A stretch of 64,000 nucleotides of DNA from an uncultured Eubacteriales bacterium (GCA_934489735.1 CAKSSR010000009.1:8221-72220), one strand, 5' to 3'; counted from the first letter of the stretch, positions 20,601 to 28,503 are shown. Translations and numbers: made by a program. Notes: generated from the letters alone by a model not told the origin.

Positions 20601-23600
20601 ATATAACTTCTGCTGTCATAGAAGACGGAATAACTTGCATAAGTAATAATTTGTTTAAGAACGCCAGCAGCTTGGAAACAGTAGAAATTAAGAACAATGT
20701 GAGCTGTATAGGAAAATCCGCCTTCGAAGGATGTGAAAAGATTAAAGAAGTTTTAGTTCCCGACAGCGTATTTGAAATAAATGAAAAGGCTTTTGCAGAA
20801 TGTAGCAGCCTGGAATCAATAGAATTCTCTAATAATTTGAATAAAATAGGAACAAGTGCATTCGAAAATTGTAAAAGCTTATCAAGTTTTGACCTTCCGG
20901 ATACTTTGGAAAGCATAGGAGAAAAAACTTTTTATAATTGTAATGGAATTAATTCAATAATAATCCCCCAGAATGTCATAAGTATAGGAAAATTTGCATT
21001 CGCTAAGTGCGCATCTTTGAAAATCGTGAATTTGCCAGAAAAATTAAGCAATATTGAAGACGGCCTGTTCCAAGATTGTACAAATTTGAATAATATTAAT
21101 ATCCCTGATCAATTGGAAAGGATCGGTTCAAAGGCATTTGCAAGCTGTGCAGGAATCAAAACTTTAAAGATCCCTGATAAAGTAACAGAAATAGGTGAGT
21201 CAGCATTCAGTGGATGTAGTGCTTTGCAAGAAATAAAATTACCGACGTCTTTAAAGGAAATAAGCAACTACTTGCTAAATGGATGCACAATGTTGACATC
21301 GGTAGAGATCCCATTGCAAATTGAAAAAATATGGGAGGAATCGTTTGGCGGGTGCATAAAAATAAAAAATATTTACTTTCAAGGAGACTGCCCTACATTT
21401 AAAGGTTCCAACGCATTTGAAGGAATTGATGGAGCAACTATATATTATCCAAGTGGCGATGAATATAAAGGATGGACAAATGAAGTAAGTAGTTCACCAA
21501 CAGAGTATCAAGGCGCCAAAAATTTGACGTGGAGTGGCTACGGATATGTATACTGTGGCTTGGAAAAAGAAAACGGTGGCAAGAATGTAATATGCAGATT
21601 TATTCCAGATGGAAGCTATTATAAAGCAGTAATATCAATAAGTAGCCCTGACTCAAGCGGAAAGATAGCTGATTATTATAATTTTACTAATTGGAACGAC
21701 TACATATCAAAAATTAGCTCTATAATAATAGAAAGAGGAGTGACTGAAATAGGGAGCGGTTTGTTTAGGAGTGCAACGATATACTGGAACGAAAAAGAAG
21801 CAATTTCTATAGCAGATACTGTTACAAATATAAAAATGGGAGCTTTCGGTGTTACTGAAATTAAGAACGGATCAAGGAAAATATTAAAAATTCCTAAAAG
21901 TGTTAAAAGTATTGAACAAGGGGCATTTTCAATCATTGGTTTCAATGAGATATATTTTGAAGGAAGTTGCCCTATAGCTAACGGATATACGTTTGGTTCA
22001 AAGGGGAGTGATGGAACTATAGCATATTATCCAGCAGGAGATAACTCGTATAGTAAAGCAATTGAACAATATCCTAATTTTGAATGGAAAATGTGTTGCT
22101 TTTGTGGGAAAACTAATGAAAATGAAGGAAGAAATGTTATTGCAACGTTTACTTCTAATGAAAATGGGAACTACAATGTGTATATATCTACCCATTTGGG
22201 AAATAAAGAAGAAAGTGAAACAAGTAAAAAGAGTGGAATGCAAGACTATTCAAGTAAGGAACAGACGCCCTGGAACAAGTTTAGACATAAAATACAAGAT
22301 ATTACTATATCAGCGCAAGTATTAAGTGTCGGTTCTTATGCATTTAGTGAATGTGAAGGATTAAAAAATGTAAAAATTTATAGTTCAGAAATAAACTCGA
22401 ATGCATTTAGTAAGAGCAATATTGTAAAATTAATGATATTTAATAAAATTCCAATAAGAGAAAGAGCTTTTTATAAATGTGGCACATTGGATTCAGTTAT
22501 TTTTTATTCTGGTTTTGAATCTATTGGGAAAGAAGCATTTGCTTACTGCAGAGATTTTAATTCTTTATATGCAGATAGTGAAAAAATTAACAATTCAATA
22601 CCAATAGAACCACAGGGTGATGTTGGAACTGATGGAAATATTGAAGATGCCTTTAAAGGAAATAAGATAAATTTATACTGTAGCGAGGCGATATATAATA
22701 AAATGTATAAAAAATTTGGAGACGTATTTGTATTTGGAGGGAAAAACTGTAGCCGTAAGATAGCAACAATCATAGATTATAATGATAGCGACAATAATTA
22801 TTATGAATATAGTATTGACAATAAGATGTTGCATATCTATGGGAATGATTGTGGATTAATTGATGTATATAATCGTGGAAACGAAGAAGGATTTAAAAAA
22901 TTGGATATTGCAAAATATATTGAGAATGTAGAGACAATTATAATAGAAGACGGAATTACAGAAATGGGTTACTATGGTTTTTCAAAATTTACTAACCTCA
23001 AGTCAGTGAAGATCAGCAATACTGTAACAGATATATATGGATCTTTATTCAGTGGTTGCAAAAACTTAACTTCAGTAATATTACCTGAAAATATAATAAG
23101 TTTAAAATATAATTTATTTAAGGACTGTACAAGTTTAACTTCAGTAACAATACCTAAGAGCGTGACAAGTTTAGGAGACAATTTGTTTTACGGATGTAAA
23201 AGTTTAACTTCAGTAACAATACCTGAGGGTGTGACAAGCTTAGGGGATAATTTATTTAACGGATGTACAGAGATTAAATCCATTTATTTTCTGGGATATA
23301 ATGTTCCTGAGATGACAGGCAGCACACTTGAAGGACTTGGAAGCGAAGGTAATGCAGTGACTTTATATTATCCATATTATAGTGATATCTGGAAAAGTCA
23401 AAATATTACTACTAATTACAAAGGGGCTACTAATGTAGTTGGAAAGGCCTTCGTTGGAGGATACTGCGGCGATCCAAATGTAAACAATGGTAAGAATATA
23501 TCATGTATATGTAGGGAAACCTCAACAGATGTATATGAAATGATCATCTTTGGGAAGGGAAAGATACAAGATGGGATAAACGGTAGTAATAATTACGGAT

Positions 23601-24658
23601 ACTATCGTTACGATTCGTTTTTTTATGATTTTATTGACGAAAATATAATAAATAGTATTACATCTGTTATAATAGAAGAGGGAGTAACTAATATTGGAAT
23701 AGGAACTTTTGCGAGCCTTACTGGATTAGTTAGCGTAAAACTACCGTCAAGTATAGTTAGCATAGGGGAATATGCATTTGGATATTGTGAGTACTTAACA
23801 AGTGTAAACTTTGAAGGAGGAATCAAGACGATAGGGGAATATGCATTCTATAATAGCGGATTAGTGACAATAGAAATTCCCAGCAGTGTAGTTGACATAG
23901 GGGAAAGTGCATTTGATAGTTGTGGGCATTTGACAAGCGTAACCTTGAATGAAGGAATCAAGACGATAGGGGAATATGCGTTTTATGATAGCGGATTAGG
24001 GACAGTAGAAATTCCCGGCAGTGTAGTTAGCATAGGGAGAGGTGTATTTAGTGAATGTAATAGCCTTAAAGAGATGCATTTTAAAGGAAACTTCCCTGAA
24101 ATGATGAATATTTTTGGCACAAGTAATCCTGCAATAACTATATTTTATCCAGAAGGTAATACGACCTGGGAAAACAACAAAGGGTCAATTAACGCAAAAT
24201 ATACGAATGTGAAATTTGGTACGGATAAGCCAGAAGATACAAGCAATGTAACTCCAGGAAGTGATGATCAGGCAAGCAATGAGTCTGCAAATGATACCTA
24301 TATAGTGCCATATGGCTACGGAAGTATAGTATTTTCAGGGAATTATAGTGAAATAAAGAAGATATATATACCAAGTTCAGTTGATTATGTTTATTTTGAC
24401 CTGAGTAATTTCAAAAACTTGAAGTATATAATATTTTATGATAAGAATCTACCTGAGAATTTAGATTTAAACAAAGAAAGTATTGAGAAAAATTTAGAGA
24501 AATATGATATTTATTGCGTTTCGAGATTAGTACATGACTTTAAAAAGATTAATAGTTTATATCTTTTATATAAAAATTTAATAAAATGGAGACCTGGATG
24601 CTACATGGTTGTCACAGTATCTAACGTATTTAAGGAAAAGGAAGCAAACCCATTGTGA
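11654..24658 (+). CDS. Giant secreted BspA-like leucine-rich repeat protein
   Basis: 4334 residues in one uninterrupted frame, start ATG 11654 after AGGAGG. A signal peptide (MNLKFFTLFFIILMTIELNIY) is followed by an acidic region of about 150 residues, then LRR_5 (BspA/Treponema type) repeats such as IGTEAFLNCRALKSVEVSKN and GFEIGENAF-like turns. The LRRs come in about 19 supermodules, each closed by a YYPxxxxTW strand and YxGATNIxW, then a YCG turn, VICxLVxxxxxYKAxISKNG and MRDY before the next LRR block. An acidic low-complexity insert occupies about residues 2835-2915. No LPXTG motif, membrane anchor or cell-wall repeat is evident at the C-terminus, so secretion or non-covalent attachment is likely. 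BspA-type proteins are known for binding fibronectin and host surfaces; adhesion is the probable role here (inference). Confidence 0.93.
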   Translation: MNLKFFTLFFIILMTIELNIYALDNDCNEIDLNNTNICMDDNCKLLTKGMTEKENDDNFVEMCDKIHHANENEKEKHGEKMNKSSIVQGNGEKAKDDIEYLNENTKCVSTEIENHIEELDQFDGNNEENNKEMFAQDLKTAEIDENDLISGSDTQGSTGTQSDENIKLENETLTISVVGEVTSDMISPYKSAVRNVILNDTVTSIGTEAFLNCRALKSVEVSKNVGSIGRGAFADCTSLKEIVFKGLPTIDKENVVFSGLNTTIYYPLSESGWQSIVSNKSSSTYQGATNIEWVGYNYFTYCGNKNQNGGRNLIDIINEVSNSEYELSIIKSKAADSSGFDMIDYSDDEINNNENRTLLIPNGYTVSSITIEDGVTGIGANGFRMGDEKIDGIKEIVIPESVKSINENAFYGLTSLTSVIFEGKFPKVSGTNTFKDCKVTFHCNMHYCNDKEFIKLTGETKCFGAEEAKWDIFGYCGKGNSKILKCTLKKIEEIGEDHIYKAEINVDSSYGSDYYMEDYTAIRRFIPEEYTKYIKYLMLDVNIKNIGDYAFNGLSALKWIIINDKIEKIGKNAFDGCNRLKEIDFIGDMPEIGEFAFKNIADSATIYYERGNTTWNNAEENGININKNASYRGATNLKWAECHHSRHNSKGTVYKRWTEYDNGSYKKLAFMGYGMIVDDNNNESVYGEGYSPTTIEIKEGLISSGKYYRWTATKNAIFADTVQILTENSFRSNNLSDILLPKGLKTIGYAALSDLKRVNITFQSYPTSMNGCMFAYWDSADRNKTNPTIYYPINNNNWITAKSGNKRIVDNTSFGNGINIKWIGYCYCGDKSVNNGEDVRCEVEKTSDGSYKMRITGKGNIRDYELDDRMIPESYSKDVRTLTVDSGVTGIGAHAFENYNSLKSVDINGDLSKIGSKAFSNCLELGTIDIAGAFPQEFSEDAFNNIDVDVYYLSDKWNNDKKAQEAITNNKHAGASRINWYSDNVTVIKCGNKIYCYIYKNQNKMAFRGSGHIDNYTGSNILAKSKDINGKEIDVKPEDIYYLEMENEIQTISNNMLTGFVNLKTIDTSNKLIVIGREAFKNNKLLESVALPDQINEIYESIFEGCESLKNVNFPRNTKGITKAMFKNCKSLSEIELHDEVTGIGEEAFSGCSSLDYIEIPKSVTTIGKQAFESCSDLNSISIFGQPKIEENAFKDCKGLRKIYFYGDFPTIDSSSFKNIGSKNDPTIIYYPGENETWKAKYDEKVLTETYGGATNIIWTPYNIINCGPDDNPSSVICQLVKTDGENCYKARIVKNGASKGEEMRDYEEGNNILTDTNYDNCEIKSIKIEEEISSIGNNAFSGFESLERISFYGDFVTVGENAFGGIGNNDQAVVAYYHGDNATWRKKYEAKELTSDYKGATNIKWMPYDMIYCGLISENEGENLICKLILTEGGEYIAKISKNQADSSGKMRDYNAGMNILKGTEFESYNVTYVEIDEGVTTIGANAFNGLTSIQRIYFYCDYPGKDNTAEDNIGENAFKGLGKSDDPVIAYYPENTSDRNDEAVHMWNGINVTDKLTSVFKGASNILWKPYNSIYCGANSENNYSDLICRLIYVSGEQENEVYIARISKNGLASDGKMKDYDTNNGNIISSDKDFKDFANKIQYIEIEDDVSSIGKNAFNGLTNVRKMNFYGDFLTIGDNAFVGIGTNGNPTVIYYPGNNETWQEKYEENLLTNTYAGATNVVWTPYDSIYCGKVGNEKALICKLILIGKDNYMAVVSSNDKENGEMSDYEENENIFTTYSRSKQSSTGALGNSEGIVEKIHEIESSFETGEGEEIQTIDNTSIGDKISVVRIGEGVKSIGKNAFSGLKNLRAVVIEGELSTIGEGAFKNCSNLEGIVFLNEAVSNTSIKSDAFLNDSFSFYYPIDSKIDNKSMEGKGAQRIDIKPYKYCINCGDFSISDGDNAVALVVPHGNNKYKIEIIGSEKVGDYEASYGMLDDSSIEISKNDIISISIGDGIDTIGETSFYNFSGVKEIQFNGAIPSQIDEKAFKGISNVNIYVREDEEFPTNAKIYKSAENVKWFKYCYYNYCGLKDKDNGIDLIYRITIDDNNDNILNIFGNGEMRNYNDGNIVSNEYEIKAVTVSNGISNLGTNFMNGMSSLKTVSMMNNITKIGDRAFENCIGLEEIVFPNDLEYLGGSVCLGCTGLESVKLSSKISKINNNAFNGCTGLTKVELPESVTRIGENAFEGCTGLTEFKIPSQVVAIGNSAFKDCTRIENFSFYGNFIKEIGEDAFGKIGQENNATVMYYPGDNSTWTKQEYVLSNPNYKGAKNIKWVAYMYGYCGDLSTNEGKDIMYVVLSRDDKYTVEISGNGKMRNYISGDSLLFAFNGKKNIESIKVDEGVTNIGSNAFYDYTSLVDITLPSTMNYIGMSSFENCKLLSEIEISERITVIEERTFKGCESLTNIKGSLSNITKICKSAFHDCLKLRSISFSEKLISIEDNAFKNCKEMYVKNNPDGLMVMGRGAFYNCCKLSSISIPNGIKNIFDDTFNNCSSLNEIKLADSIESIGKSAFSKCVSIKYMYLPANIKEIRENAFSLCDNIKEIYFNGDFPAISNNAFLNLNTKAYYNEEIWTSIDAAKALNDKKYKGAKNIEWINYIKIIECGKANPKDVICRIVRSDNSKYKAIFTGIGEIKDYTKDNLLLGADKDVSNSIIVAEFGDGITNVSNYLLYDWINLQSVKLSDTITWLGNNSFAENQSLKVLHILKNITRLGSEVLANCKNLEKIYFYCDFPQEVGENAFENLKTIAYYPKNNETWTAKINKNGAGAVRISDIDWNYVGRDEPNDCNRIAYCSGDVDEAEIDESLVNDELNIEEHLDKNEDKTNSPELDIEKDLLSSGERLVENENKSLSSDCMNGNVAEQNDEIVDEKYRGAEEIIWAQNEFVYCGLEEENEGKNVICEFVPVDDQSNYKAVISINGSSPSGKIKDFNDNILSDNNLDYNITSAVIEDGITCISNNLFKNASSLETVEIKNNVSCIGKSAFEGCEKIKEVLVPDSVFEINEKAFAECSSLESIEFSNNLNKIGTSAFENCKSLSSFDLPDTLESIGEKTFYNCNGINSIIIPQNVISIGKFAFAKCASLKIVNLPEKLSNIEDGLFQDCTNLNNINIPDQLERIGSKAFASCAGIKTLKIPDKVTEIGESAFSGCSALQEIKLPTSLKEISNYLLNGCTMLTSVEIPLQIEKIWEESFGGCIKIKNIYFQGDCPTFKGSNAFEGIDGATIYYPSGDEYKGWTNEVSSSPTEYQGAKNLTWSGYGYVYCGLEKENGGKNVICRFIPDGSYYKAVISISSPDSSGKIADYYNFTNWNDYISKISSIIIERGVTEIGSGLFRSATIYWNEKEAISIADTVTNIKMGAFGVTEIKNGSRKILKIPKSVKSIEQGAFSIIGFNEIYFEGSCPIANGYTFGSKGSDGTIAYYPAGDNSYSKAIEQYPNFEWKMCCFCGKTNENEGRNVIATFTSNENGNYNVYISTHLGNKEESETSKKSGMQDYSSKEQTPWNKFRHKIQDITISAQVLSVGSYAFSECEGLKNVKIYSSEINSNAFSKSNIVKLMIFNKIPIRERAFYKCGTLDSVIFYSGFESIGKEAFAYCRDFNSLYADSEKINNSIPIEPQGDVGTDGNIEDAFKGNKINLYCSEAIYNKMYKKFGDVFVFGGKNCSRKIATIIDYNDSDNNYYEYSIDNKMLHIYGNDCGLIDVYNRGNEEGFKKLDIAKYIENVETIIIEDGITEMGYYGFSKFTNLKSVKISNTVTDIYGSLFSGCKNLTSVILPENIISLKYNLFKDCTSLTSVTIPKSVTSLGDNLFYGCKSLTSVTIPEGVTSLGDNLFNGCTEIKSIYFLGYNVPEMTGSTLEGLGSEGNAVTLYYPYYSDIWKSQNITTNYKGATNVVGKAFVGGYCGDPNVNNGKNISCICRETSTDVYEMIIFGKGKIQDGINGSNNYGYYRYDSFFYDFIDENIINSITSVIIEEGVTNIGIGTFASLTGLVSVKLPSSIVSIGEYAFGYCEYLTSVNFEGGIKTIGEYAFYNSGLVTIEIPSSVVDIGESAFDSCGHLTSVTLNEGIKTIGEYAFYDSGLGTVEIPGSVVSIGRGVFSECNSLKEMHFKGNFPEMMNIFGTSNPAITIFYPEGNTTWENNKGSINAKYTNVKFGTDKPEDTSNVTPGSDDQASNESANDTYIVPYGYGSIVFSGNYSEIKKIYIPSSVDYVYFDLSNFKNLKYIIFYDKNLPENLDLNKESIEKNLEKYDIYCVSRLVHDFKKINSLYLLYKNLIKWRPGCYMVVTVSNVFKEKEANPL

Positions 24659-24739
24659 TGAATTAATTAAACGGAGGAGTAAAGTGAACGAGCTATCTTG
24701 GGAGGTGGGATGGTTTGTTCACTAAAACTTAAAACCTTG

Positions 24740-25345
24740 GTTAAAGAAATTTTAAGTTAGTATACGTTCGTTTCATAAAAAAAATAAAAAAGGAATCATA
24801 AAAAGAGAACAAATCAAAGGGGAAAAGAAACGTAATGGAGATTTGCGATAACGGGAGATCAAAGATATCAGGGATATGTAAAGCATAAATTAAGTAATAT
24901 GATGACGTTTGCCAATAATAAAGAAGCTTTTTTTAAGAGGAACTTGGGATAGAGAAGATACCATCAAAGCCAAAACAAAGATTCTCAACACTTCAAACAA
25001 TGACAGCATATCTAACGGAGTTGTTTTAGAAAAGGAAAATAAACGGGAGAAGACCGATGGGATACCAGTATTTCAAGAAATGTTTGGATACTTAAGAATA
25101 AAAGGCAAGACTATCACAGCGGATGCAATACATTGTTAGAAAGAGATTTGTGAAAGGGCAATAGAGAAAGAAAATCAAAAGAGTCTGTACAAGGAATAAA
25201 AATAAAGTAACTGAATAGACTAGCTATTATATTTCCAATTCAAAGGCTTCTACAAAAAAATCACTTGCTATTTTAAGAAAACATTGGACGATTGAAAGCA
25301 TGGAACTGGATATTGACTTATTTCTTGTATTTGAATTTATGAAAC
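24740..25345 (+). mobile_element. Decayed ISAs1-family transposase relic
   Basis: The stretch between the LRR gene and the next gene has no intact gene but carries broken transposase pieces. MMTFANNKEAFFKR near 24900 resembles the N-terminal FLKEEL-IPSKPT region. An open frame at 24909-25139 ends IKGKTITADAIHC, which is the DDE-region signature of ISAs1 transposases (KGxxVTxDAxHxQ). Near 25280 another frame reads RKHWTIESMELDIDL, matching the conserved C-terminal HWxIExxLHWxLDV. Frameshifts and stops separate the pieces. A GTTCGTTT-ATAAAAAAA string near 24766 also occurs at about 41502, marking the element's 5' side. The flanking 24659-24740 holds an AGTGAAC/GTTCACT inverted repeat. Confidence 0.75.
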
Positions 25346-25369
25346 GAGTCGAAATTAGTATAAACGGTA

Positions 25370-25397
25370 TTGACTTTTTTGAGATATAGTATATAAT
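25370..25397 (+). promoter_or_regulatory. Sigma-A promoter of the lipoprotein gene
   Basis: TTGACT at 25370-25375, a 16-base spacer and TATAAT at 25392-25397, about 70 bases before the ATG at 25468. Confidence 0.65.
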
Positions 25398-25467
25398 GAT
25401 AATGTGCCATATAATATTATTTATACAAATAGTCAAGAAAATTTAAAAATTGAAAGGATTGATTTAT

Positions 25468-26001
25468 ATGAGTAAAAGACTTAACATGGCTATAGTATGC
25501 ACATCATTAGCAGCTATGATGAGTTTAACAGGATGTGGGTTCCTTAATGATTATAATAATGACTTTATTATAGCGAGAACTAGCAGTTATAATGTAGTGG
25601 GACGAAATCATTCACTGAGCGGTGACGGAATGACTTTAAATTGTGACATAATTAAGCTTTCTGGACATTACAATTTGGGAACAATTGAAACTGAGACAGA
25701 CTGTGATGAGAAACTGGAAGTATCCATGAAGGCTACGCAGGGAAAAGTTAAGTTAGTTTTAGTACATCCCAATTCTCATGTAGAGGTATTGAAGGAAGTG
25801 AAGGCTGGTTTAGATAATCAGATTGAAGGAGAAGTAATATTTCATTGTGAGAAAGGGCAAAGTAAGTTGAAGATAGTAGGAGAGGACTTTGAAGGAACAT
25901 ATAAGATCAACAAAACGGCATATTCGAAGGTGAACCTTAGTCCTGAATATGTATTACGTTCAGATGGAAGCGACATGAATTCTCCGGATATTAAGATGTA
26001 A
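25468..26001 (+). CDS. Predicted lipoprotein, unknown function
   Basis: 177 residues from the ATG at 25468 (AGGA nine bases upstream); an in-frame TTG at 25450 lacks a site. The N-terminus is a lipoprotein signal: SKRLNM, a hydrophobic core, then the lipobox LTGC with Cys near residue 23. The mature part is mostly predicted beta strand (LSGHYNLGTIETET, KVKLVLVHPNSHVEV, EGEVIFHCEKGQSKLKIVG), suggesting a single small beta-sandwich domain on the outer face of the membrane. I do not recognise a family. It has its own promoter, and recD2 begins 54 bp later with no terminator visible between, so the two may share a transcript. Confidence 0.75.
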   Translation: MSKRLNMAIVCTSLAAMMSLTGCGFLNDYNNDFIIARTSSYNVVGRNHSLSGDGMTLNCDIIKLSGHYNLGTIETETDCDEKLEVSMKATQGKVKLVLVHPNSHVEVLKEVKAGLDNQIEGEVIFHCEKGQSKLKIVGEDFEGTYKINKTAYSKVNLSPEYVLRSDGSDMNSPDIKM

Positions 26002-26055
26002 AGGATAGTTGATATTATTTTATCATATCTCAATAATTTTTGGGAGAGTGAAGAT

Positions 26056-28191
26056 ATGGAGCAAGTAAGTGGAGTAGTCGAAAGAATTACTTATTGCGAT
26101 AAAGAGAATGGATTTGGAGTAATAAAAGTAAAGGTAAGCGGCTATAGAGAATTGATTACTATGGTTGGGAATCTATCTACTGTGAACATAGGGAGCGTTG
26201 TCAATGCATTAGGAATTTGGAGGACGAATTCGAAGTTTGGCAAACAATTCAAGGTGGAAAATTGGAAAGAGTCACTTCCGTCAGACAATTATGAAATAGA
26301 GAGGTATCTGGGGAGTGGATTGATTAGAGGAATTGGCCCAAAGATTGCTAAAGTGATAGTTGACACATTCGGCTCGAGAACTTTTGAGATTATAGAGAGA
26401 ACTCCTGAAAAATTATTAGGGATCCCTAAGCTTGGAAAGAAGAAGATAGAATTAATAATTTCAAGTTGGAAAGAGCAAAAGAATATCAAGGAATTGATGA
26501 TATTTTTGCAAAAGATAGGGATAGGGGCATCATTTGTTAGAAAAATATTTAATGCATATGGAAAAGAAAGTATAAATATAATAAAAGATAATCCATATCA
26601 ATTGATAGACGATATAAATGGAATAGGTTTTAGGACGGCAGATCTCATCGCACAAGGATTGGGATTGAATAGAGAGTCATATGACAGGTGTCGGACAGGG
26701 ATTATATACATTTTAGAATATATGGCTAATACAGAAGGACACTGTTATTTACCATTTGATGAGCTTATAGATAAATGTTCTAGGATGCTTCAAATAGACC
26801 CTTGCAAAATTATAATGACATATGACAGTCTGGTAAGCAATGGGGAACTAATTGTTGATTCAGATAGAGTTTATTTGCCATCGTTCTTCAGATCGGAGAT
26901 CGGATTAGCAAATAAGATAATGAATATTAAGAAATTTAATAAATTTGTAGAAGTCTATGACGAAAATCTTGATATGGAAATTGAAAAAGTTGAAATGAAG
27001 AATGGTATAAAATATGATGATGTTCAAAGATCAGCAATAAAGTCGGCGGTGTCATCTAAATTTACTATAATAACTGGAGGAGCAGGAGTAGGAAAGACTA
27101 CAATAACTAAAGCAATTATAAATATATTTGAAAATAGGAATAAAAAAGTAATCCTAACTGCACCGACAGGAAAAGCAGCTAAAAGGTTAGCGGAAGTTAC
27201 TGGCATTGAAGCTAAAACGATACACAGGCTACTGGAAGCTCAAAAAGATGGATATTTCTATAGAAATAGTGAGCATAAAATAGACGGAGATGTACTAATA
27301 GTCGATGAAACCTCAATGGTAGATATAATTTTGATGAATAATTTACTAAAAGCAGTTCCAGATGGAATGACTGTTATATTAATAGGTGACTCAAACCAGC
27401 TTGCATCTGTCGGACCGGGGAATGTCTTGAAGGATATAATAAAATCTGCATGCGTGGAGGTAATAGAACTAAAGAAAATATACCGGCAGACTAAAATCAG
27501 TAATATAATTTTAAATTCTCATAAGATAAATGATGGAGAAATGATAGACTTGAACAATAAGCCTGACTCCGATTTCTTTTTTATAAAGGAAGATAACGAT
27601 GAGAGATGCGTTGATATAATATTGAACTTGTGTTCAGACAGATTGCCAGCTTATTATAAAGTAAATCCTATCTCTGATATCCAAGTTATTACTCCCATGA
27701 AGAGAGGATGCTTGGGAGTAGACAATTTGAATAGAGCTTTGCAAGAAAATTTAAATCATAATAGAAATTTTTTGAGAAGAGATACAATCGAATATCGTAT
27801 GTGTGATAAAGTAATGCAAATAAAGAACAATTATGAGAAACAAGTCTTCAATGGGGATATAGGAGTGATCTGTTCGATTGATAAAGAAAGAGAAGAATTG
27901 GAAGTTAATTTCGATTGTCGAACGATAAGATATAATATTTCAGAATTGGATGAGATAAACTTGGCTTATGCATGTACAATCCATAAAAGCCAAGGGGCAG
28001 AGTATCCAATTGTTATTATTCCTATGACGACTTCACATTTTGTTATGCTGGAAAGGAATTTGTTATATACGGGCGTGACAAGGGCTAGGAAAATTTGCAT
28101 TTTGGTTGGAAAAGAGGACGCTGTTCAAAGAGCTATAGAGAACAATTTATCAAGGGTTAGATATACTTCACTATCTCAAAGACTATCTTAA
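26056..28191 (+). CDS. recD2: RecD2-type ATP-dependent DNA helicase
   Basis: A 5'-3' SF1B helicase acting in DNA repair without RecBC. 711 residues, usual for the family. The N-terminal OB-like region (SGVVERITYCDKENGFGVIK) is followed by helix-hairpin-helix repeats including GSGLIRGIGPKIAKVIVDTFG-type and IPKLGKKKIELII segments. Then come Walker A GGAGVGKTTITKAI (about residue 340), motif Ia TAPTGKAAKRL, Walker B DETSMVD (about 415), motif III GDSNQLASVGPG, and the C-terminal YACTIHKSQGAEYP (about 640) with LLYTGVTRARK. All helicase motifs look intact. Start ATG 26056 follows GGGAGAGTG. A strong terminator ends the gene. Confidence 0.95.
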   Translation: MEQVSGVVERITYCDKENGFGVIKVKVSGYRELITMVGNLSTVNIGSVVNALGIWRTNSKFGKQFKVENWKESLPSDNYEIERYLGSGLIRGIGPKIAKVIVDTFGSRTFEIIERTPEKLLGIPKLGKKKIELIISSWKEQKNIKELMIFLQKIGIGASFVRKIFNAYGKESINIIKDNPYQLIDDINGIGFRTADLIAQGLGLNRESYDRCRTGIIYILEYMANTEGHCYLPFDELIDKCSRMLQIDPCKIIMTYDSLVSNGELIVDSDRVYLPSFFRSEIGLANKIMNIKKFNKFVEVYDENLDMEIEKVEMKNGIKYDDVQRSAIKSAVSSKFTIITGGAGVGKTTITKAIINIFENRNKKVILTAPTGKAAKRLAEVTGIEAKTIHRLLEAQKDGYFYRNSEHKIDGDVLIVDETSMVDIILMNNLLKAVPDGMTVILIGDSNQLASVGPGNVLKDIIKSACVEVIELKKIYRQTKISNIILNSHKINDGEMIDLNNKPDSDFFFIKEDNDERCVDIILNLCSDRLPAYYKVNPISDIQVITPMKRGCLGVDNLNRALQENLNHNRNFLRRDTIEYRMCDKVMQIKNNYEKQVFNGDIGVICSIDKEREELEVNFDCRTIRYNISELDEINLAYACTIHKSQGAEYPIVIIPMTTSHFVMLERNLLYTGVTRARKICILVGKEDAVQRAIENNLSRVRYTSLSQRLS

Positions 28192-28204
28192 GGTAAATAA
28201 TGAA

Positions 28205-28243
28205 AGACAAAGACTTCTATTGAGCCTTTGTCTGATTTTTTTG
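28205..28243 (+). terminator. Intrinsic terminator after recD2
   Basis: AGACAAAG (28205-28212) pairs with CTTTGTCT (28226-28233); a T-rich run of eight follows. Confidence 0.85.
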
Positions 28244-28244
28244 T

Positions 28245-28317
28245 CCTATTTTGTATTTTTGTGGTATTTTACTTTGAATTTTTGTGGCATTTTGCTTTGT
28301 ATTCTTGCGGTGCGTTA
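28245..28317. repeat. Degenerate 23-bp tandem repeat, about three copies
   Basis: Units centred on ATTTTTGTGGYATTTTRCTTTG recur at about 28250, 28272 and 28295. On the minus strand they fall in the end of a 73-codon open frame (28269-28490) that encodes basic KCHKN-type tails. That frame has no good ribosome binding site and I do not call it as a gene. The rest of the 28192-28503 gap holds no other feature apart from the two hairpins listed. Confidence 0.5.
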
Positions 28318-28467
28318 AAAAAAATCTCAATTTTTAAGACTTGCCCTTGAATTACCAAGGCTTTATCTTGAATTTTATAGTCAACCTTTTGCCGTAAAAC
28401 TACAAACTGACTAAGAGGGGATTGAAATCTAATGCCAAATTTGGATAATCTGTATATAAGAAAGACC

Positions 28468-28496
28468 AAGCAGTTGACAAAAATCATCAACTACTT
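28468..28496 (-). terminator. Possible terminator hairpin downstream of the MATE gene
   Basis: AAGCAGTTGA (28468-28477) and TCAACTACTT (28487-28496) pair with one mismatch, directly after the MATE stop codon on the minus strand. The T tract is weak, so termination is uncertain. Confidence 0.35.
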
Positions 28497-28503
28497 AGCT
28501 TTG

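Noticed and set aside
28269..28490. 73-codon minus-strand open frame
   Set aside because: No ribosome binding site and partly made of a tandem DNA repeat; kept only as a repeat feature.
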